A program made the translations under genes and the position numbers. The notes beneath the pieces are model-generated. The model was not told the DNA's origin. It saw only the letters and a list, made by a program, of their open reading frames with translations, and did not search any database. From positions 45,868 to 109,867 of the forward strand of contig NZ_JAXHDD010000009.1 of assembly GCF_037072025.1 (NCBI RefSeq): 64,000 bases of DNA, in the 5' to 3' direction. This document shows, in pieces, positions 34,151 to 43,206 of this stretch (position 1 is the first letter of the stretch; every line of letters starts with the position of its first letter). This stretch comes from Pseudogracilibacillus sp037072025. Lineage in GTDB: Bacteria > Bacillota > Bacilli > Bacillales > Amphibacillaceae.

Positions 34151-34780
34151 ATGGGCAATCTTTTTATTCTAGATCATCCATTAATCCAACATAAATTAAC
34201 AATAATTCGTGACGAAAATACAGGTACAAAACAATTTAGAGAACTGGTAAATGAACTGACTCTGATGATGGGTTTTGAAATAACACGAAATCTATCAGTG
34301 AAAGAGGTTGAAGTAAAGACGCCAGTAACGACTGCAAAAGCTCAAGTGTTAACTGGAAAGAAAATTGGACTTGTTCCAATTTTACGTGCAGGTCTAGGCA
34401 TGGTCGATGGGATGCTTGAATTACTTCCTGCTGCTAGAGTAGGGCATATCGGCTTGTACAGAGATCCAGAAACATTTATGCCTGTTGAGTACTATATTAA
34501 ATTACCGTCAGATATTTCTGAAAGAATGTTAATTTTACTTGATCCAATGCTGGCTACTGGGGGATCAGCGAATGATGCGATAGACTCCTTGAAAAAAAGA
34601 GGAGCTAAATCCATTAAATTAATGTGCTTAGTTGCTGCGCCAGAAGGAGTAAAATTAATTCAAGAAAATCACCCTGATGTTGATATATACCTATGTGCAT
34701 TGGACGATTCATTAAACGAAAAAGGGTACATTGTTCCAGGGTTAGGAGATGCGGGGGATCGATTATTTGGAACAAAATAA
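34151..34780 (+). CDS. upp: uracil phosphoribosyltransferase
   Basis: Salvage of uracil with PRPP to UMP. 209 residues, identical in length to B. subtilis Upp. LDHPLIQHKLT, PILRAGLGMVDG, the PRPP loop LLDPMLATGGSAN and the C-terminal uracil-binding YIVPGLGDAGDRLFGTK. The start was set at the ATG at 34151; the GTG at 34142 lies inside the AAAGGGTGG ribosome binding site. Confidence 0.96.
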   Translation: MGNLFILDHPLIQHKLTIIRDENTGTKQFRELVNELTLMMGFEITRNLSVKEVEVKTPVTTAKAQVLTGKKIGLVPILRAGLGMVDGMLELLPAARVGHIGLYRDPETFMPVEYYIKLPSDISERMLILLDPMLATGGSANDAIDSLKKRGAKSIKLMCLVAAPEGVKLIQENHPDVDIYLCALDDSLNEKGYIVPGLGDAGDRLFGTK

Positions 34781-34803
34781 TTTACTTGTTGGAGCGATAA
34801 AAG

Positions 34804-35919
34804 ATGGGGAACAGAATTAACGTATTATCTATTTTTGGAACGAGACCCGAAGCAATAAAAATGGCTCCTTTAATCCAAGAATTTGAAAGTAGACCTAATG
34901 AATTTAAGTCTATCGTTGCAGTAACTGCCCAACATCGCGAAATGCTTGATCAAGTGTTAGACGTTTTTCAAATCCAGCCAGATTTTGACTTGAACGTCAT
35001 GAAAGACAAGCAAACTTTGGCTCAAATTACTACATCAGCCTTAAATGGATTAGATGAAATAATGAAACAGATTAACCCACATATCGTGCTTGTTCATGGA
35101 GATACAAGTACTACATTTGCAGCCTCTTTGGCAGCTTTTTATAATGAAACTACAATTGGACATGTAGAAGCAGGTTTAAGAACATGGAATAAATATTCCC
35201 CTTTTCCTGAAGAAATGAACCGGCAATTAACTGGTGTTTTGGCTGATTTGCATTTTGCTCCCACTAATAAAGCGAAACAACATTTATTGGATGAAGGAAA
35301 AAATTCAAAGACAATTTTTATTACAGGGAATACGGCAATCGATGCATTAAATTTTACCATTGAGGAAAATTATAATCATCCAATTATTGATAAATTAGCC
35401 GATCGTAAGTTAGTATTATTAACTGCACATCGAAGAGAGAACCTTGGAGTAAATCTTGAAAATATGTTTCGAGCCATTAAAAGACTTGTTCATGTACATA
35501 AAGATATCCATGTCGTTTATCCAGTCCATTTAAATCCAGCAGTGAAACAAGTCGCTTCACAAATTTTAGGTGATGACGAACGAATTGATTTAATTGAACC
35601 ATTATCCGTTAAAGACTTTCATAACTTTATGGCTAAGTCTTATATTATATTAACTGATTCTGGAGGGATACAGGAAGAAGCGCCGTCACTGGGTGTTCCT
35701 GTGCTAGTACTACGAGATACGACGGAGCGTCCTGAAGGAATTGAAGCGGGAACGCTCAAGATGGCAGGTACGGATGAAAAAACAATATTTGCATTAGCAA
35801 ATGAACTACTAACAAATCCAGACAGTTATAATAAAATGGCAAAAGCGTCTAACCCATATGGAGATGGAAAAGCATCTGCGCGAATCGCAACTATTATTCG
35901 TGATTATTTCACCATCTAA
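34804..35919 (+). CDS. wecB: UDP-N-acetylglucosamine 2-epimerase (non-hydrolysing)
   Basis: Interconverts UDP-GlcNAc and UDP-ManNAc, feeding teichoic acid linkage units or polysaccharide. 371 residues: IFGTRPEAIKMAPL at the N-terminus, TAQHREMLDQVL, VHGDTSTTFAA, HVEAGLRTWNKYSPFPEE, NRQLTGVLADLHFAPT and TDSGGIQEEAPSLG. It lies 23 bp after upp. In several relatives the next genes are the atp operon; here an inverted repeat and the molybdate locus follow. Confidence 0.94.
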   Translation: MGNRINVLSIFGTRPEAIKMAPLIQEFESRPNEFKSIVAVTAQHREMLDQVLDVFQIQPDFDLNVMKDKQTLAQITTSALNGLDEIMKQINPHIVLVHGDTSTTFAASLAAFYNETTIGHVEAGLRTWNKYSPFPEEMNRQLTGVLADLHFAPTNKAKQHLLDEGKNSKTIFITGNTAIDALNFTIEENYNHPIIDKLADRKLVLLTAHRRENLGVNLENMFRAIKRLVHVHKDIHVVYPVHLNPAVKQVASQILGDDERIDLIEPLSVKDFHNFMAKSYIILTDSGGIQEEAPSLGVPVLVLRDTTERPEGIEAGTLKMAGTDEKTIFALANELLTNPDSYNKMAKASNPYGDGKASARIATIIRDYFTI

Positions 35920-35925
35920 TGTAAC

Positions 35926-35990
35926 AAAGGTTGTCTAATGTATGTGATAAGAGGACGTATAATGGTTATCCGTACAGTTAGGCAACCTTT
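35926..35990. terminator. convergent inverted repeat after wecB
   Basis: AAAGGTTGTCTAA (35926-35938) pairs with TTAGGCAACCTTT (35978-35990) with one mismatch and a 39-nt loop. It lies between the convergent ends of wecB and the molybdate regulator. The long loop makes terminator function uncertain. Confidence 0.45.
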
Positions 35991-35994
35991 AAAC

Positions 35995-36906
35995 CTATTG
36001 TTCATATAGGATCTTTCCTGTATGTACAGTGTTGTATCCAAGTGATTTTAATGAATCGATAAAAGACTCCTTTTGGGTAATCTGTAATAAAATTTGGATA
36101 AGTTCTCTGTTTTGTTTAGATTTTTCAATAACTAGATCATAACTTTCCTCTATCATTGATAAAAAATCAATGTTTGCCATTTTAGCCGCATGCTCAGTAC
36201 CAACTCCTGCGTCAGCTAGTCCATTTGCAATTGCACTTGCCACATCAATATGGCTAGTTACTTCGTTGTGATAACCATTGATTTTTTCACGACTAATTTG
36301 GTGTAAACGTAATTGTTCATCTAATAAAACTCTTGCCCCTGCACCTGCTTCTCGATTAATGATTGTTATTTCAGGATTATCAAGATCTTTCCACGAACTA
36401 ATTTCTTTAGGGTTATTTTTGGCAACAAAAAGCCCTGCATTTCTTTGTAATAAATGAATGACAATAAAAGACTTACTTACTAGAATTTTTCGAATATACG
36501 GAATGTTGTATGTTGATGTCTCTCCGTCAAACAAATGGGTACTGACAATATCCGCTTTCCCTTGATACATGGCAATTAGTCCATCCAAACTTCCGCTGTA
36601 GGAGCGTAGTGATCGATATTCTATGTTAAATGCTTCGATATGTTTAGCTAAAATATCTAGGCAATTATCTTGTCCACTAATAATGATTGACCGACCTTGT
36701 TGATGATGCACCGTTGTTTGTTTAGATTCTGGTTGAGAAACAGTACCTTGATTTTTATACGCCTCTAGTGCACTTCTTTCTATTCGGATTTGTCTACCGA
36801 CACGATAGGACGGGAGTTCCCCTTTTTTTATTAAATCATAAACGGTCAGCTTCGAAACTTTTAATAGTTGAGCAACCTCTTCAGTCGTTAAAGAGCCATT
36901 CTGCAT
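35995..36906 (-). CDS. helix-turn-helix / substrate-binding-domain regulator of the molybdate locus
   Basis: 303 residues. An excisionase/MerR-like DNA-binding helix-turn-helix, LTTEEVAQLLKVSKLTVYDLIKKGELPSYRVGRQIRI, is joined to a C-terminal periplasmic-binding-like domain (from about residue 75) with VSTHLFDGETSTYN, AGLFVAKNNPKEI and INREAGAGARVLLDEQL. This architecture is known in bacterial regulators next to molybdate or tungstate transporters, where the second domain probably senses the oxyanion. It is divergent from modA. The start was set at the ATG at 36906 (GGGGTG 9 nt upstream) rather than the GTG at 36918. Confidence 0.85.
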   Translation of the reverse strand: MQNGSLTTEEVAQLLKVSKLTVYDLIKKGELPSYRVGRQIRIERSALEAYKNQGTVSQPESKQTTVHHQQGRSIIISGQDNCLDILAKHIEAFNIEYRSLRSYSGSLDGLIAMYQGKADIVSTHLFDGETSTYNIPYIRKILVSKSFIVIHLLQRNAGLFVAKNNPKEISSWKDLDNPEITIINREAGAGARVLLDEQLRLHQISREKINGYHNEVTSHIDVASAIANGLADAGVGTEHAAKMANIDFLSMIEESYDLVIEKSKQNRELIQILLQITQKESFIDSLKSLGYNTVHTGKILYEQ

Positions 36907-36995
36907 TAAACCAATCACCCCAAAATTGATATTATTACCTTCTAGTTTATCATTATTTCGCTTCTTGACTATAAATTAAATAAAAGAAGTAATTG

Positions 36996-37055
36996 TTTAC
37001 TTATGAAACATAACTGAATATAATTAATTATAACTAGATATATCTAATTATAATT
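36996..37055 (+). promoter_or_regulatory. modA promoter and 30-bp palindromic operator
   Basis: TTTACT (36996-37001), 17 nt, TATAAT (37019-37024). Immediately downstream lies a 30-bp palindrome with a single mismatch: AATTATAACTAGATA (37026-37040) facing TATCTAATTATAATT (37041-37055). It covers the expected start of transcription, a good position for repression by the divergent regulator. Confidence 0.7.
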
Positions 37056-37074
37056 GAATGAAGGGATGTATGAA

Positions 37075-37887
37075 ATGAAGTCTGCAAAATTATTTTTTAC
37101 ATTAATATTTGTAGTGTTTTTATTAGTAAGTTGTAGTACAGGGGGTAATAAGGAAAGTACATCCACGAATAAGACGGAAGAAAGTGCAACGAATGAAGAT
37201 AAATCGGAATTATTTATTTCGGCAGCTGCGAGTTTAACGGATGCAATGGATGAAGTGAAAGAAACTTTTGAAAAGGAATATAATGTAGAGCTTACTTTTA
37301 ATTTTGCTGGATCCGGTAAGTTAGCTCAACAGATTCAACAAGGTGCAGCCATTGATGTTTTTATTTCCGCCAATGAAAACTGGATGGATACCTTAATGGA
37401 AGAAGGATTAGTGAAAGAAGATACGAGGAAAAATATTACTGGCAATAAATTAGTGTTAATTGTCGGGGAGGACTCACCGATAAGTTATGATTCTTTCGAA
37501 GAATTAGACAGAAATGATGTAGACGAAATAGCGATTGGAAATCCGGAAAGTGTTCCTGCTGGTGAATATACAAAAGAGATCTTGGAAAACTTAGGAAAAT
37601 GGGGAGAGCTAGAAGATAATCTTGTATATGCACAAGACGTCCGGCAAGTGTTAACATATGTTGAAACGGGAAATGCCGATATTGGATTCGTTTATGAAAG
37701 TGATGCAAAAATTTCAGATGCAGTGAAAGTTATCGCAGAATCTGACCCGGACATGCATGATCCAATAATTTACCCGGGTGCGATTATTGCGGATTCAAAG
37801 AATGAAGTAGTTGCCGAGCAGTTCATTCAATTCTTGTTATCTGAAGAAGGGCAAGAAATTCTTGAAAAATATGGTTTCACTAAATAA
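37075..37887 (+). CDS. modA: molybdate ABC transporter, substrate-binding lipoprotein
   Basis: Extracellular binding protein for molybdate or tungstate. The signal peptide ends in the lipobox LVSC (Cys20), followed by a Ser/Thr-rich linker. The ModA fold begins with LFISAAASLTDAMDEV and has FNFAGSGKLAQQIQQGAAIDVFISAN, GNPESVPAGEYTKE and the oxyanion region YAQDVRQVLTYVETGNADIGFVYESDA. 270 residues. The start is the ATG at 37075, 9 nt after GAAGGG; the track of upstream in-frame starts overlaps the ribosome binding site. Confidence 0.93.
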   Translation: MKSAKLFFTLIFVVFLLVSCSTGGNKESTSTNKTEESATNEDKSELFISAAASLTDAMDEVKETFEKEYNVELTFNFAGSGKLAQQIQQGAAIDVFISANENWMDTLMEEGLVKEDTRKNITGNKLVLIVGEDSPISYDSFEELDRNDVDEIAIGNPESVPAGEYTKEILENLGKWGELEDNLVYAQDVRQVLTYVETGNADIGFVYESDAKISDAVKVIAESDPDMHDPIIYPGAIIADSKNEVVAEQFIQFLLSEEGQEILEKYGFTK

Positions 37888-37902
37888 TATTGGGTGATAA
37901 TG

Positions 37903-38583
37903 ATGGAGCAGATAAACTTTTTCCCCCTTTGGTTATCATTGAAAACGGCGGGAATCTCGACTGTAATCGTATTTTTTACAGGGATTTTGTTTTCATATTT
38001 TATTGTGCGGAGGGATTTTTGGGGGAAAAGTGTTGTAGAAGCAATTTTTTTACTTCCGCTTGTGCTACCTCCTACTGTTGTTGGATTTGGACTTTTATAT
38101 TTATTTGGGAAAAATGGTATAATTGGAAGGTTTTTAAATGATTATTTTGAATTTCAAATTGTGTTCACATGGTATGGAGCGGTAATTGCCTCGATTGTAG
38201 TGTCGTTTCCGTTAATGTATCAAAGTGCAACTGCAGCATTTAAGCAGTATGATAGAAATCTAGAAAAAGCTGCATTAACAATGGGAAAATCAAGGTGGGT
38301 CGTTTTTTGGACTGTATCTTTTCCGTTGGCATGGCCGGGTCTCTTAGCTGGATTAGTACTAGCATTTGCTAGAGGGTTAGGCGAGTTTGGAGCAACGCTT
38401 ATGCTGGCTGGTTATATTCCTAACGTGACGGATACCATTCCATTAGCAATTTATTTTGCGGTTGAATCGGGAAAGATGGATGAAGCGAAATTTTGGGTAG
38501 GAATTATCGTTGCTTTGGGCTTCTTTGCAATTCTTTGGTTAAATTGGTGGAGTGCTAGAAATATGACGAAACATAGACGATAG
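37903..38583 (+). CDS. modB: molybdate ABC transporter permease
   Basis: Inner-membrane permease, about 226 residues with five or six hydrophobic spans. The EAA loop that contacts ModC is EKAALTMGKSRWVVFWTV...AWPGLLAGLVLAFARGLGEFGATLM. FLLPLVLPPTVVGFGLLYLFG is typical of ModB. Several starts are possible; I place it at the ATG at 37903, 5 nt after GGGTGA (ATG 37900 and GTG 37894 are in frame). It lies 15 bp after modA. Confidence 0.93.
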   Translation: MEQINFFPLWLSLKTAGISTVIVFFTGILFSYFIVRRDFWGKSVVEAIFLLPLVLPPTVVGFGLLYLFGKNGIIGRFLNDYFEFQIVFTWYGAVIASIVVSFPLMYQSATAAFKQYDRNLEKAALTMGKSRWVVFWTVSFPLAWPGLLAGLVLAFARGLGEFGATLMLAGYIPNVTDTIPLAIYFAVESGKMDEAKFWVGIIVALGFFAILWLNWWSARNMTKHRR

Positions 38584-38595
38584 GAGATTAGAAAG

Positions 38596-39216
38596 ATGCT
38601 CACTGTACATATTAAAAAGCGATTATCTCATTTTATGCTAAATGTTCAATTTACAATAAAAAAGGAAATTGCCGTTCTGTTTGGTCCGTCTGGTTCGGGG
38701 AAGACGACGATTTTAAATTGTATCGCTGGTCTAAGCAAAATGAATGACGGCTGCATTAAATTAAATGACAGAATACTAAACCAAAATGGAAAAGTGTTAA
38801 TTCCGGTTCAGGAAAGAAAAATTGGCTACTTATTTCAAGATTATGCATTATTTCCTCATAAAACAGTATGGGAGAATATCGTCTATGGAATGAAACAGGA
38901 GAAGTTTACTCGAAATTTAGTTGATGAGTTAAATTTAACGCACTTACTTAATCAATATCCTCATGAAATTTCTGGCGGTGAAAAACAACGTACGGCATTA
39001 ATTAGAGCGCTTGCGACAGAACCAGAAATATTATTATTGGATGAGCCATTTTCAGCACTAGATGCAAAAACAAAACAGACTAGTTATGAGCAACTGTTAC
39101 GTATGCAGAAACGATGGAAGATACCTATTATTTTAGTCACTCATAATTTGGAAGAAGTTAATTTATTAGCTGATAAAGTATTTTATATTGAAAATGGAGT
39201 TTTGGTGGAAAACTAA
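38596..39216 (+). CDS. modC: molybdate ABC transporter ATPase, short form
   Basis: ATP-binding subunit: Walker A GPSGSGKTT, Q-loop LFQDYALFPH, signature ISGGEKQR, Walker B ILLLDEPFSALD and H-loop LVTHN. It is only 206 residues, whereas E. coli ModC is about 350 because of a C-terminal molybdate-binding TOBE domain. That domain is absent here; the following 139 bp contain no clear remnant of it. Short ModC forms exist in Firmicutes, so the transporter is probably still functional. GGAG lies before the ATG. Confidence 0.92.
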   Translation: MLTVHIKKRLSHFMLNVQFTIKKEIAVLFGPSGSGKTTILNCIAGLSKMNDGCIKLNDRILNQNGKVLIPVQERKIGYLFQDYALFPHKTVWENIVYGMKQEKFTRNLVDELNLTHLLNQYPHEISGGEKQRTALIRALATEPEILLLDEPFSALDAKTKQTSYEQLLRMQKRWKIPIILVTHNLEEVNLLADKVFYIENGVLVEN

Positions 39217-39355
39217 TCAATGAAAGCATTTACAGTAAAAAACATTTAATAAACCAGTTGACTGTTGATGAAAAAGGTTGTATCATTATCGTCACATTAG
39301 TTAGTTAATTCAAAATAAACTTGCAGATATTTTAGGTGAATTAAAGTGGAAAGAA

Positions 39356-40264
39356 GTGCTGGAGTTGAGTGATCAGTTAATTTATGTAAATGGTGAATTT
39401 GTGGAAAAGGAAAAAGCTGTTATATCTATTTACGATCATGGTTTTTTATATGGAGATGGCGTATTTGAAGGGATTCGAGTATACGAGGGCAATGTGTTTA
39501 AATTAAAAGAACATATTGATCGTCTCTATGAATCTGCTCATTCTATTAGGTTAGAAATTCCGCATAGTAAGGAAGAGTTTCAACAAATTATTGTTAATAC
39601 AGTTGTTAAAAATAATTTATCTAGTGCATATATTAGAGTCGTTGTTTCAAGAGGTGAAGGTGATCTTGGTTTAGATCCGAGAAATTGCGCAACTCCAACG
39701 GTCATTGTTATTACAGAACCATTAGCTATCTACTCTGAGAAACTTTATACTACGGGCTTAAAACTAGCTTCTGTCGTTAATCGCAGAAGTAGCCCAGATG
39801 TTTTAAATCCACAAATCAAATCACTAAATTATTTAAATAATATTTTAGTTAAATTATCCTCTGTTCAAGCAGATGCTGATGAAGCGTTGATTCTTAATAA
39901 TCAAGGATATGTAACAGAAGGATCTGCGGATAATATTTTTATCGTTAAAAATGGAGTTATAAAAACACCACCTGTATATTTGGGAGCTCTAGAAGGAATT
40001 ACTCGTAACGTAATTATTGAGATTGTTAAAGAAATTGGGTATACACTTGACGAAAGTCCATTTACACTCCATGATGTTTATATAGCGGATGAAGTATTTT
40101 TAACAGGTACGGCAGCCGAAGTGATTCCAGTTGTAGTTGTAGATAATAGAACGATCGGTAATGGAGAACCGGGAGAGGTCACAAAGAACTTACTAAGTGC
40201 ATTCAGAAAACGAACTTTAATTGATGGGGTCTCCTGTTATGTAGAGGAGAGTAACACATTTTAA
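39356..40264 (+). CDS. ilvE: branched-chain amino acid aminotransferase
   Basis: PLP enzyme transferring the amino group in the last step of Val, Leu and Ile synthesis (fold type IV). DHGFLYGDGVFEGIR, ARVVVSRGEG-like VVVSRGEGDLGLDP, the lysine in NPQIKSLNYLNNILVK, and EGSADNIFIV are typical. 302 residues from the GTG at 39356. The family N-terminus would favour the TTG at 39365 (MSDQLIYVNGEF) and I cannot decide between them; both ribosome binding sites are weak. It lies upstream of the T-box, so it is not under that control. Confidence 0.9.
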   Translation: MLELSDQLIYVNGEFVEKEKAVISIYDHGFLYGDGVFEGIRVYEGNVFKLKEHIDRLYESAHSIRLEIPHSKEEFQQIIVNTVVKNNLSSAYIRVVVSRGEGDLGLDPRNCATPTVIVITEPLAIYSEKLYTTGLKLASVVNRRSSPDVLNPQIKSLNYLNNILVKLSSVQADADEALILNNQGYVTEGSADNIFIVKNGVIKTPPVYLGALEGITRNVIIEIVKEIGYTLDESPFTLHDVYIADEVFLTGTAAEVIPVVVVDNRTIGNGEPGEVTKNLLSAFRKRTLIDGVSCYVEESNTF

Positions 40265-40382
40265 CAAAGGTGAACATTACATTTTTGTGAATTTTATACT
40301 TTATACTGTAATTTTATAAAATTTTGAGTATAATATAAGAATAACAAAATATATATTATAATATTAATTCAATATATAATTC

Positions 40383-40680
40383 GATGACGGGAAAAAAGGA
40401 ATTGGATCAAATGTATTTACAGAGATCTAGGGATGCTGAAAGCCTAGAAATACATCCATTCTGACATCATCCTTGAGTGCTATACTGAACGGATCCCTAT
40501 TAAGTATAGTCAGGTGTTGCTTGCAAGCACCTGTTATCAAAATCGACTTTACAAGTTGTGAAGTTGTTAAGGCAGTATTTCGTGAGAGTACTGTAAACCT
40601 CTGGGTGGTACCGTGAAAAGAGCTCTTTTCTCCCCATGAATCTATTCTGAATAGATTCGGGGAGAAAAGGGCTTTTTTTA
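40383..40680 (+). promoter_or_regulatory. T-box leader of the ilv-leu operon
   Basis: T-box riboswitch: the conserved T-box GGGTGGTACCG is at 40603-40613, just before a strong terminator stem (40621-40635 with 40658-40672, then TTTTTTTATA). The distal stem I hairpin is CTAGG-GATGCTGAAAG-CCTAG (from 40427). The downstream ATCCTTGAGTGCTATACTGAAC and AAGTATAG segments match the stem I/II region of known leaders. Uncharged tRNA would favour antitermination into ilvB. I could not assign the specifier codon with confidence. A TATAAT box lies at 40329-40334. Confidence 0.92.
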
Positions 40681-40808
40681 TATTTAGATGATAAGTTAAG
40701 TTGTCAGTAGAGGAAGAAATTTCGTAATATTGCAAACTACATGAAATAATTTTAATTTGTCGCTTTCACATAAATGATGTCAATCAAAACTTTTAAGGAG
40801 GAAGAAAA

Positions 40809-42551
40809 TTGAAAGCAGAAGCAAAGCAGTTGCAGGTAGAAGCAAAATTGAGTCCTGAAAAACCGGAAAAACCGAAGACAGGTGCTGATTTATTAATTGA
40901 ATTATTAGTTGAGGCAGAAGTCGACACGATTTTCGGTTATCCAGGTGGAGCTGTTTTACCAATTTACGATGCAATTTATCGTAGTAACGCATCTTTTAAG
41001 CATGTTCTTTCAAGACATGAACAAGGATCTATCTTTGCGGCTGAGGGTTATGCTCGAGTAACTGGAAAGCCCGGTGTTGTTTTAGCTACTTCAGGTCCAG
41101 GTGCTACGAACTTAATTACAGGAATAACAGATGCTATGATGGACTCGCTCCCGTTAGTAATTTTTACAGGGCAAGTTGCAAATCATGTTATCGGAACAGA
41201 TGCATTCCAAGAATCCGACGTCTTAGGGATTACGACACCTATCACAAAATATAATTATCAAGTAAAAAACATCGCTGACTTACCACGAGTAGTAAATGAA
41301 GCATTCCATATTGCTACAACTGGAAGACCGGGTCCTGTTGTAATTGATATTCCGAAAAACATATCAGAAGCATTGCCAAGTGATACGTTTGAAACAGACT
41401 TTTTTCTACCAGGTTATCAGCCAACTACAAAGCCAAACCCGCTTCAAATTACCAAGTTATCGGAAGCACTAAGTAAATCGAAAAGGCCAGTAGTATTAGC
41501 AGGGGCAGGAATTCTTTTTTCCGAAGCAACTGATGAATTGCAAGCATTTGTTGAAAAATATGAATTACCAGTTGTTAATACATTGTTAGGACTTGGAAGT
41601 TTTCCTGGATCGAATCCGTTGTCACTAGGAATGGGCGGAATGCACGGATCCTATACAGCGAACATGGCATTGTACGAATGTGATTTGTTATTAAATATTG
41701 GTGCTAGATTTGATGATAGGCTAACAGGTAATTTAAAACATTTTGCACCACATGCAAAAGTAGCACATATCGACATTGATCCTGCAGAAATAGGTAAAAA
41801 CGTTCCGACAGAAATACCTGTTGTTGCGGACGCTAAAAAAGCTTTACAAGCATTATTAAAGAAAAATATTAATAGACCTAATCATCAAGAGTGGAAAGCC
41901 CATTTAGAAAAAAATAAGAAACAGTATCCACTTTGGAATGAGCGGTCAGATGAAGCAATTTCACCACAAGGCTTAATAAAGAAAATACATGAATATACCA
42001 ATGGTGAAGCAATTGTAACCACAGATGTTGGCCAGCATCAAATGTGGGCTGCCCAGTATTACACACTTGATAAGCCGAATAATTGGGCAACATCCGGAGG
42101 GCTTGGCTCCATGGGATTTGGATTCCCAGCTGCAATTGGCGCTCAGCTTGGGAGACCAGATGAATTAGTCATTTCTATCTCCGGTGATGGTGGTTTTCAA
42201 ATGAATATGCAAGAGTTAATGTTACTTAAAAAGTATAACTTACCGGTAAAAGTAATTATTCTGAATAACTCAGCACTTGGTATGGTGAGACAGTGGCAAG
42301 AGAGTTTTTATGATGAAAGATATTCAGAATCATTGTTTGATGCAAATCCTGATTTTGTAAAATTAGCTGAAAGTTTTGGCATTCGAGGAATAAAGGTTGA
42401 AACAGACTCTGAGGTAGAAGCAGCATTGGAAGATATTTTATCTCATGATGGCCCTATTGTTGCAGACTTCAGAATCATTAAAAAAGAAAAAGTCTATCCA
42501 ATGATTGCTCCTGGAAAAGGTATACATGAAATGATAGGGGTGACGAAATGA
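40809..42551 (+). CDS. ilvB: acetolactate synthase, catalytic subunit
   Basis: TPP/FAD enzyme forming acetolactate or acetohydroxybutyrate. 580 residues: TIFGYPGGAVLPIYDAIY, SRHEQGSIFAAEGYAR with the TPP-activating glutamate, ATSGPGATNLITGI, and the TPP motif SGDGGFQMNMQEL...NNSALGMVRQWQE. The start is TTG at 40809 after AAGGAGGAAGAAAA. Regulated by the upstream T-box. It overlaps ilvN by 4 bp. Confidence 0.97.
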   Translation: MKAEAKQLQVEAKLSPEKPEKPKTGADLLIELLVEAEVDTIFGYPGGAVLPIYDAIYRSNASFKHVLSRHEQGSIFAAEGYARVTGKPGVVLATSGPGATNLITGITDAMMDSLPLVIFTGQVANHVIGTDAFQESDVLGITTPITKYNYQVKNIADLPRVVNEAFHIATTGRPGPVVIDIPKNISEALPSDTFETDFFLPGYQPTTKPNPLQITKLSEALSKSKRPVVLAGAGILFSEATDELQAFVEKYELPVVNTLLGLGSFPGSNPLSLGMGGMHGSYTANMALYECDLLLNIGARFDDRLTGNLKHFAPHAKVAHIDIDPAEIGKNVPTEIPVVADAKKALQALLKKNINRPNHQEWKAHLEKNKKQYPLWNERSDEAISPQGLIKKIHEYTNGEAIVTTDVGQHQMWAAQYYTLDKPNNWATSGGLGSMGFGFPAAIGAQLGRPDELVISISGDGGFQMNMQELMLLKKYNLPVKVIILNNSALGMVRQWQESFYDERYSESLFDANPDFVKLAESFGIRGIKVETDSEVEAALEDILSHDGPIVADFRIIKKEKVYPMIAPGKGIHEMIGVTK

Positions 42552-43069
42552 AACGAATTATAACAGCGACCGTTCAAAATCGCAGTGGTGTACTAAATAG
42601 AATAACTGGAATGTTGCAACGAAGACAATTCAATATCGCAAGTATTTCAGTTGGCGAAACGGAGGTACCAGGGATCTCTAAAATGACGCTAGTAGTTGAG
42701 GTTAGTGACAATCAAAAAATTGAACAATTAACAAAACAATTAAACAAACAAATCGATGTTATAAAAGTTTCAGATATTACAGATAATGCGATTGTTGCCA
42801 GAGAGCTTGCTTTAGTCAAAGTGGCTTGCTCTCCTCAGCTAAGTAATGAAATACAAGGGCTTGTTACACCATTTCGGGCAACGGTAATTGATATTAGTAA
42901 AGACAGTATGACGATACAAGTTACTGGAAAACCGGAAAAGATAGATGCGCTCATTTCTCTGCTACGTCCATACGGTATTAAGGAATTAGCGAGAACAGGT
43001 GTAACAGCTTTTTTACGAGGACACCAGCCACAGGCACAAGTAACAGAACTCAATCAATTTTCTGTATAG
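42548..43069 (+). CDS. ilvN: acetolactate synthase, regulatory subunit
   Basis: ACT-domain subunit that confers valine feedback inhibition on IlvB. VQNRSGVLNRITGMLQRRQFNIASISVG is the ACT start with the valine-site glycine region; the C-terminal half includes ELALVKV and GVTAFLRG. 173 residues, normal length. ATGA overlap with ilvB couples translation. Confidence 0.95.
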   Translation: MKRIITATVQNRSGVLNRITGMLQRRQFNIASISVGETEVPGISKMTLVVEVSDNQKIEQLTKQLNKQIDVIKVSDITDNAIVARELALVKVACSPQLSNEIQGLVTPFRATVIDISKDSMTIQVTGKPEKIDALISLLRPYGIKELARTGVTAFLRGHQPQAQVTELNQFSV

Positions 43070-43206
43070 TAATCAGCCGTTCTAAAAAACTACTTACGGT
43101 GTAGCGAAAAGCCCTTTTTATCAGGGTGGTTCGCACAATAGAATTCATATTTTCTTATTTGAAAATAAATAAAATATAGCATATATGCAAAAAGGAGAAT
43201 TCATCT

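Noticed and set aside
39217..39355. Remnant of a ModC TOBE domain or another mod gene
   Set aside because: Short frames such as LTVDEKGCIIIVTLVS were read but none matches a TOBE or Mop motif convincingly.
40427..40735. 102-aa minus-strand ORF in the ilv leader
   Set aside because: It overlaps the T-box structure and is a shadow of the RNA element.
43070..43206. Second T-box before ilvC (AGGGTGGTTCGC near 43125)
   Set aside because: It lacks the CC of GGTACC, a stem I and a following terminator; probably coincidence or a vestige.
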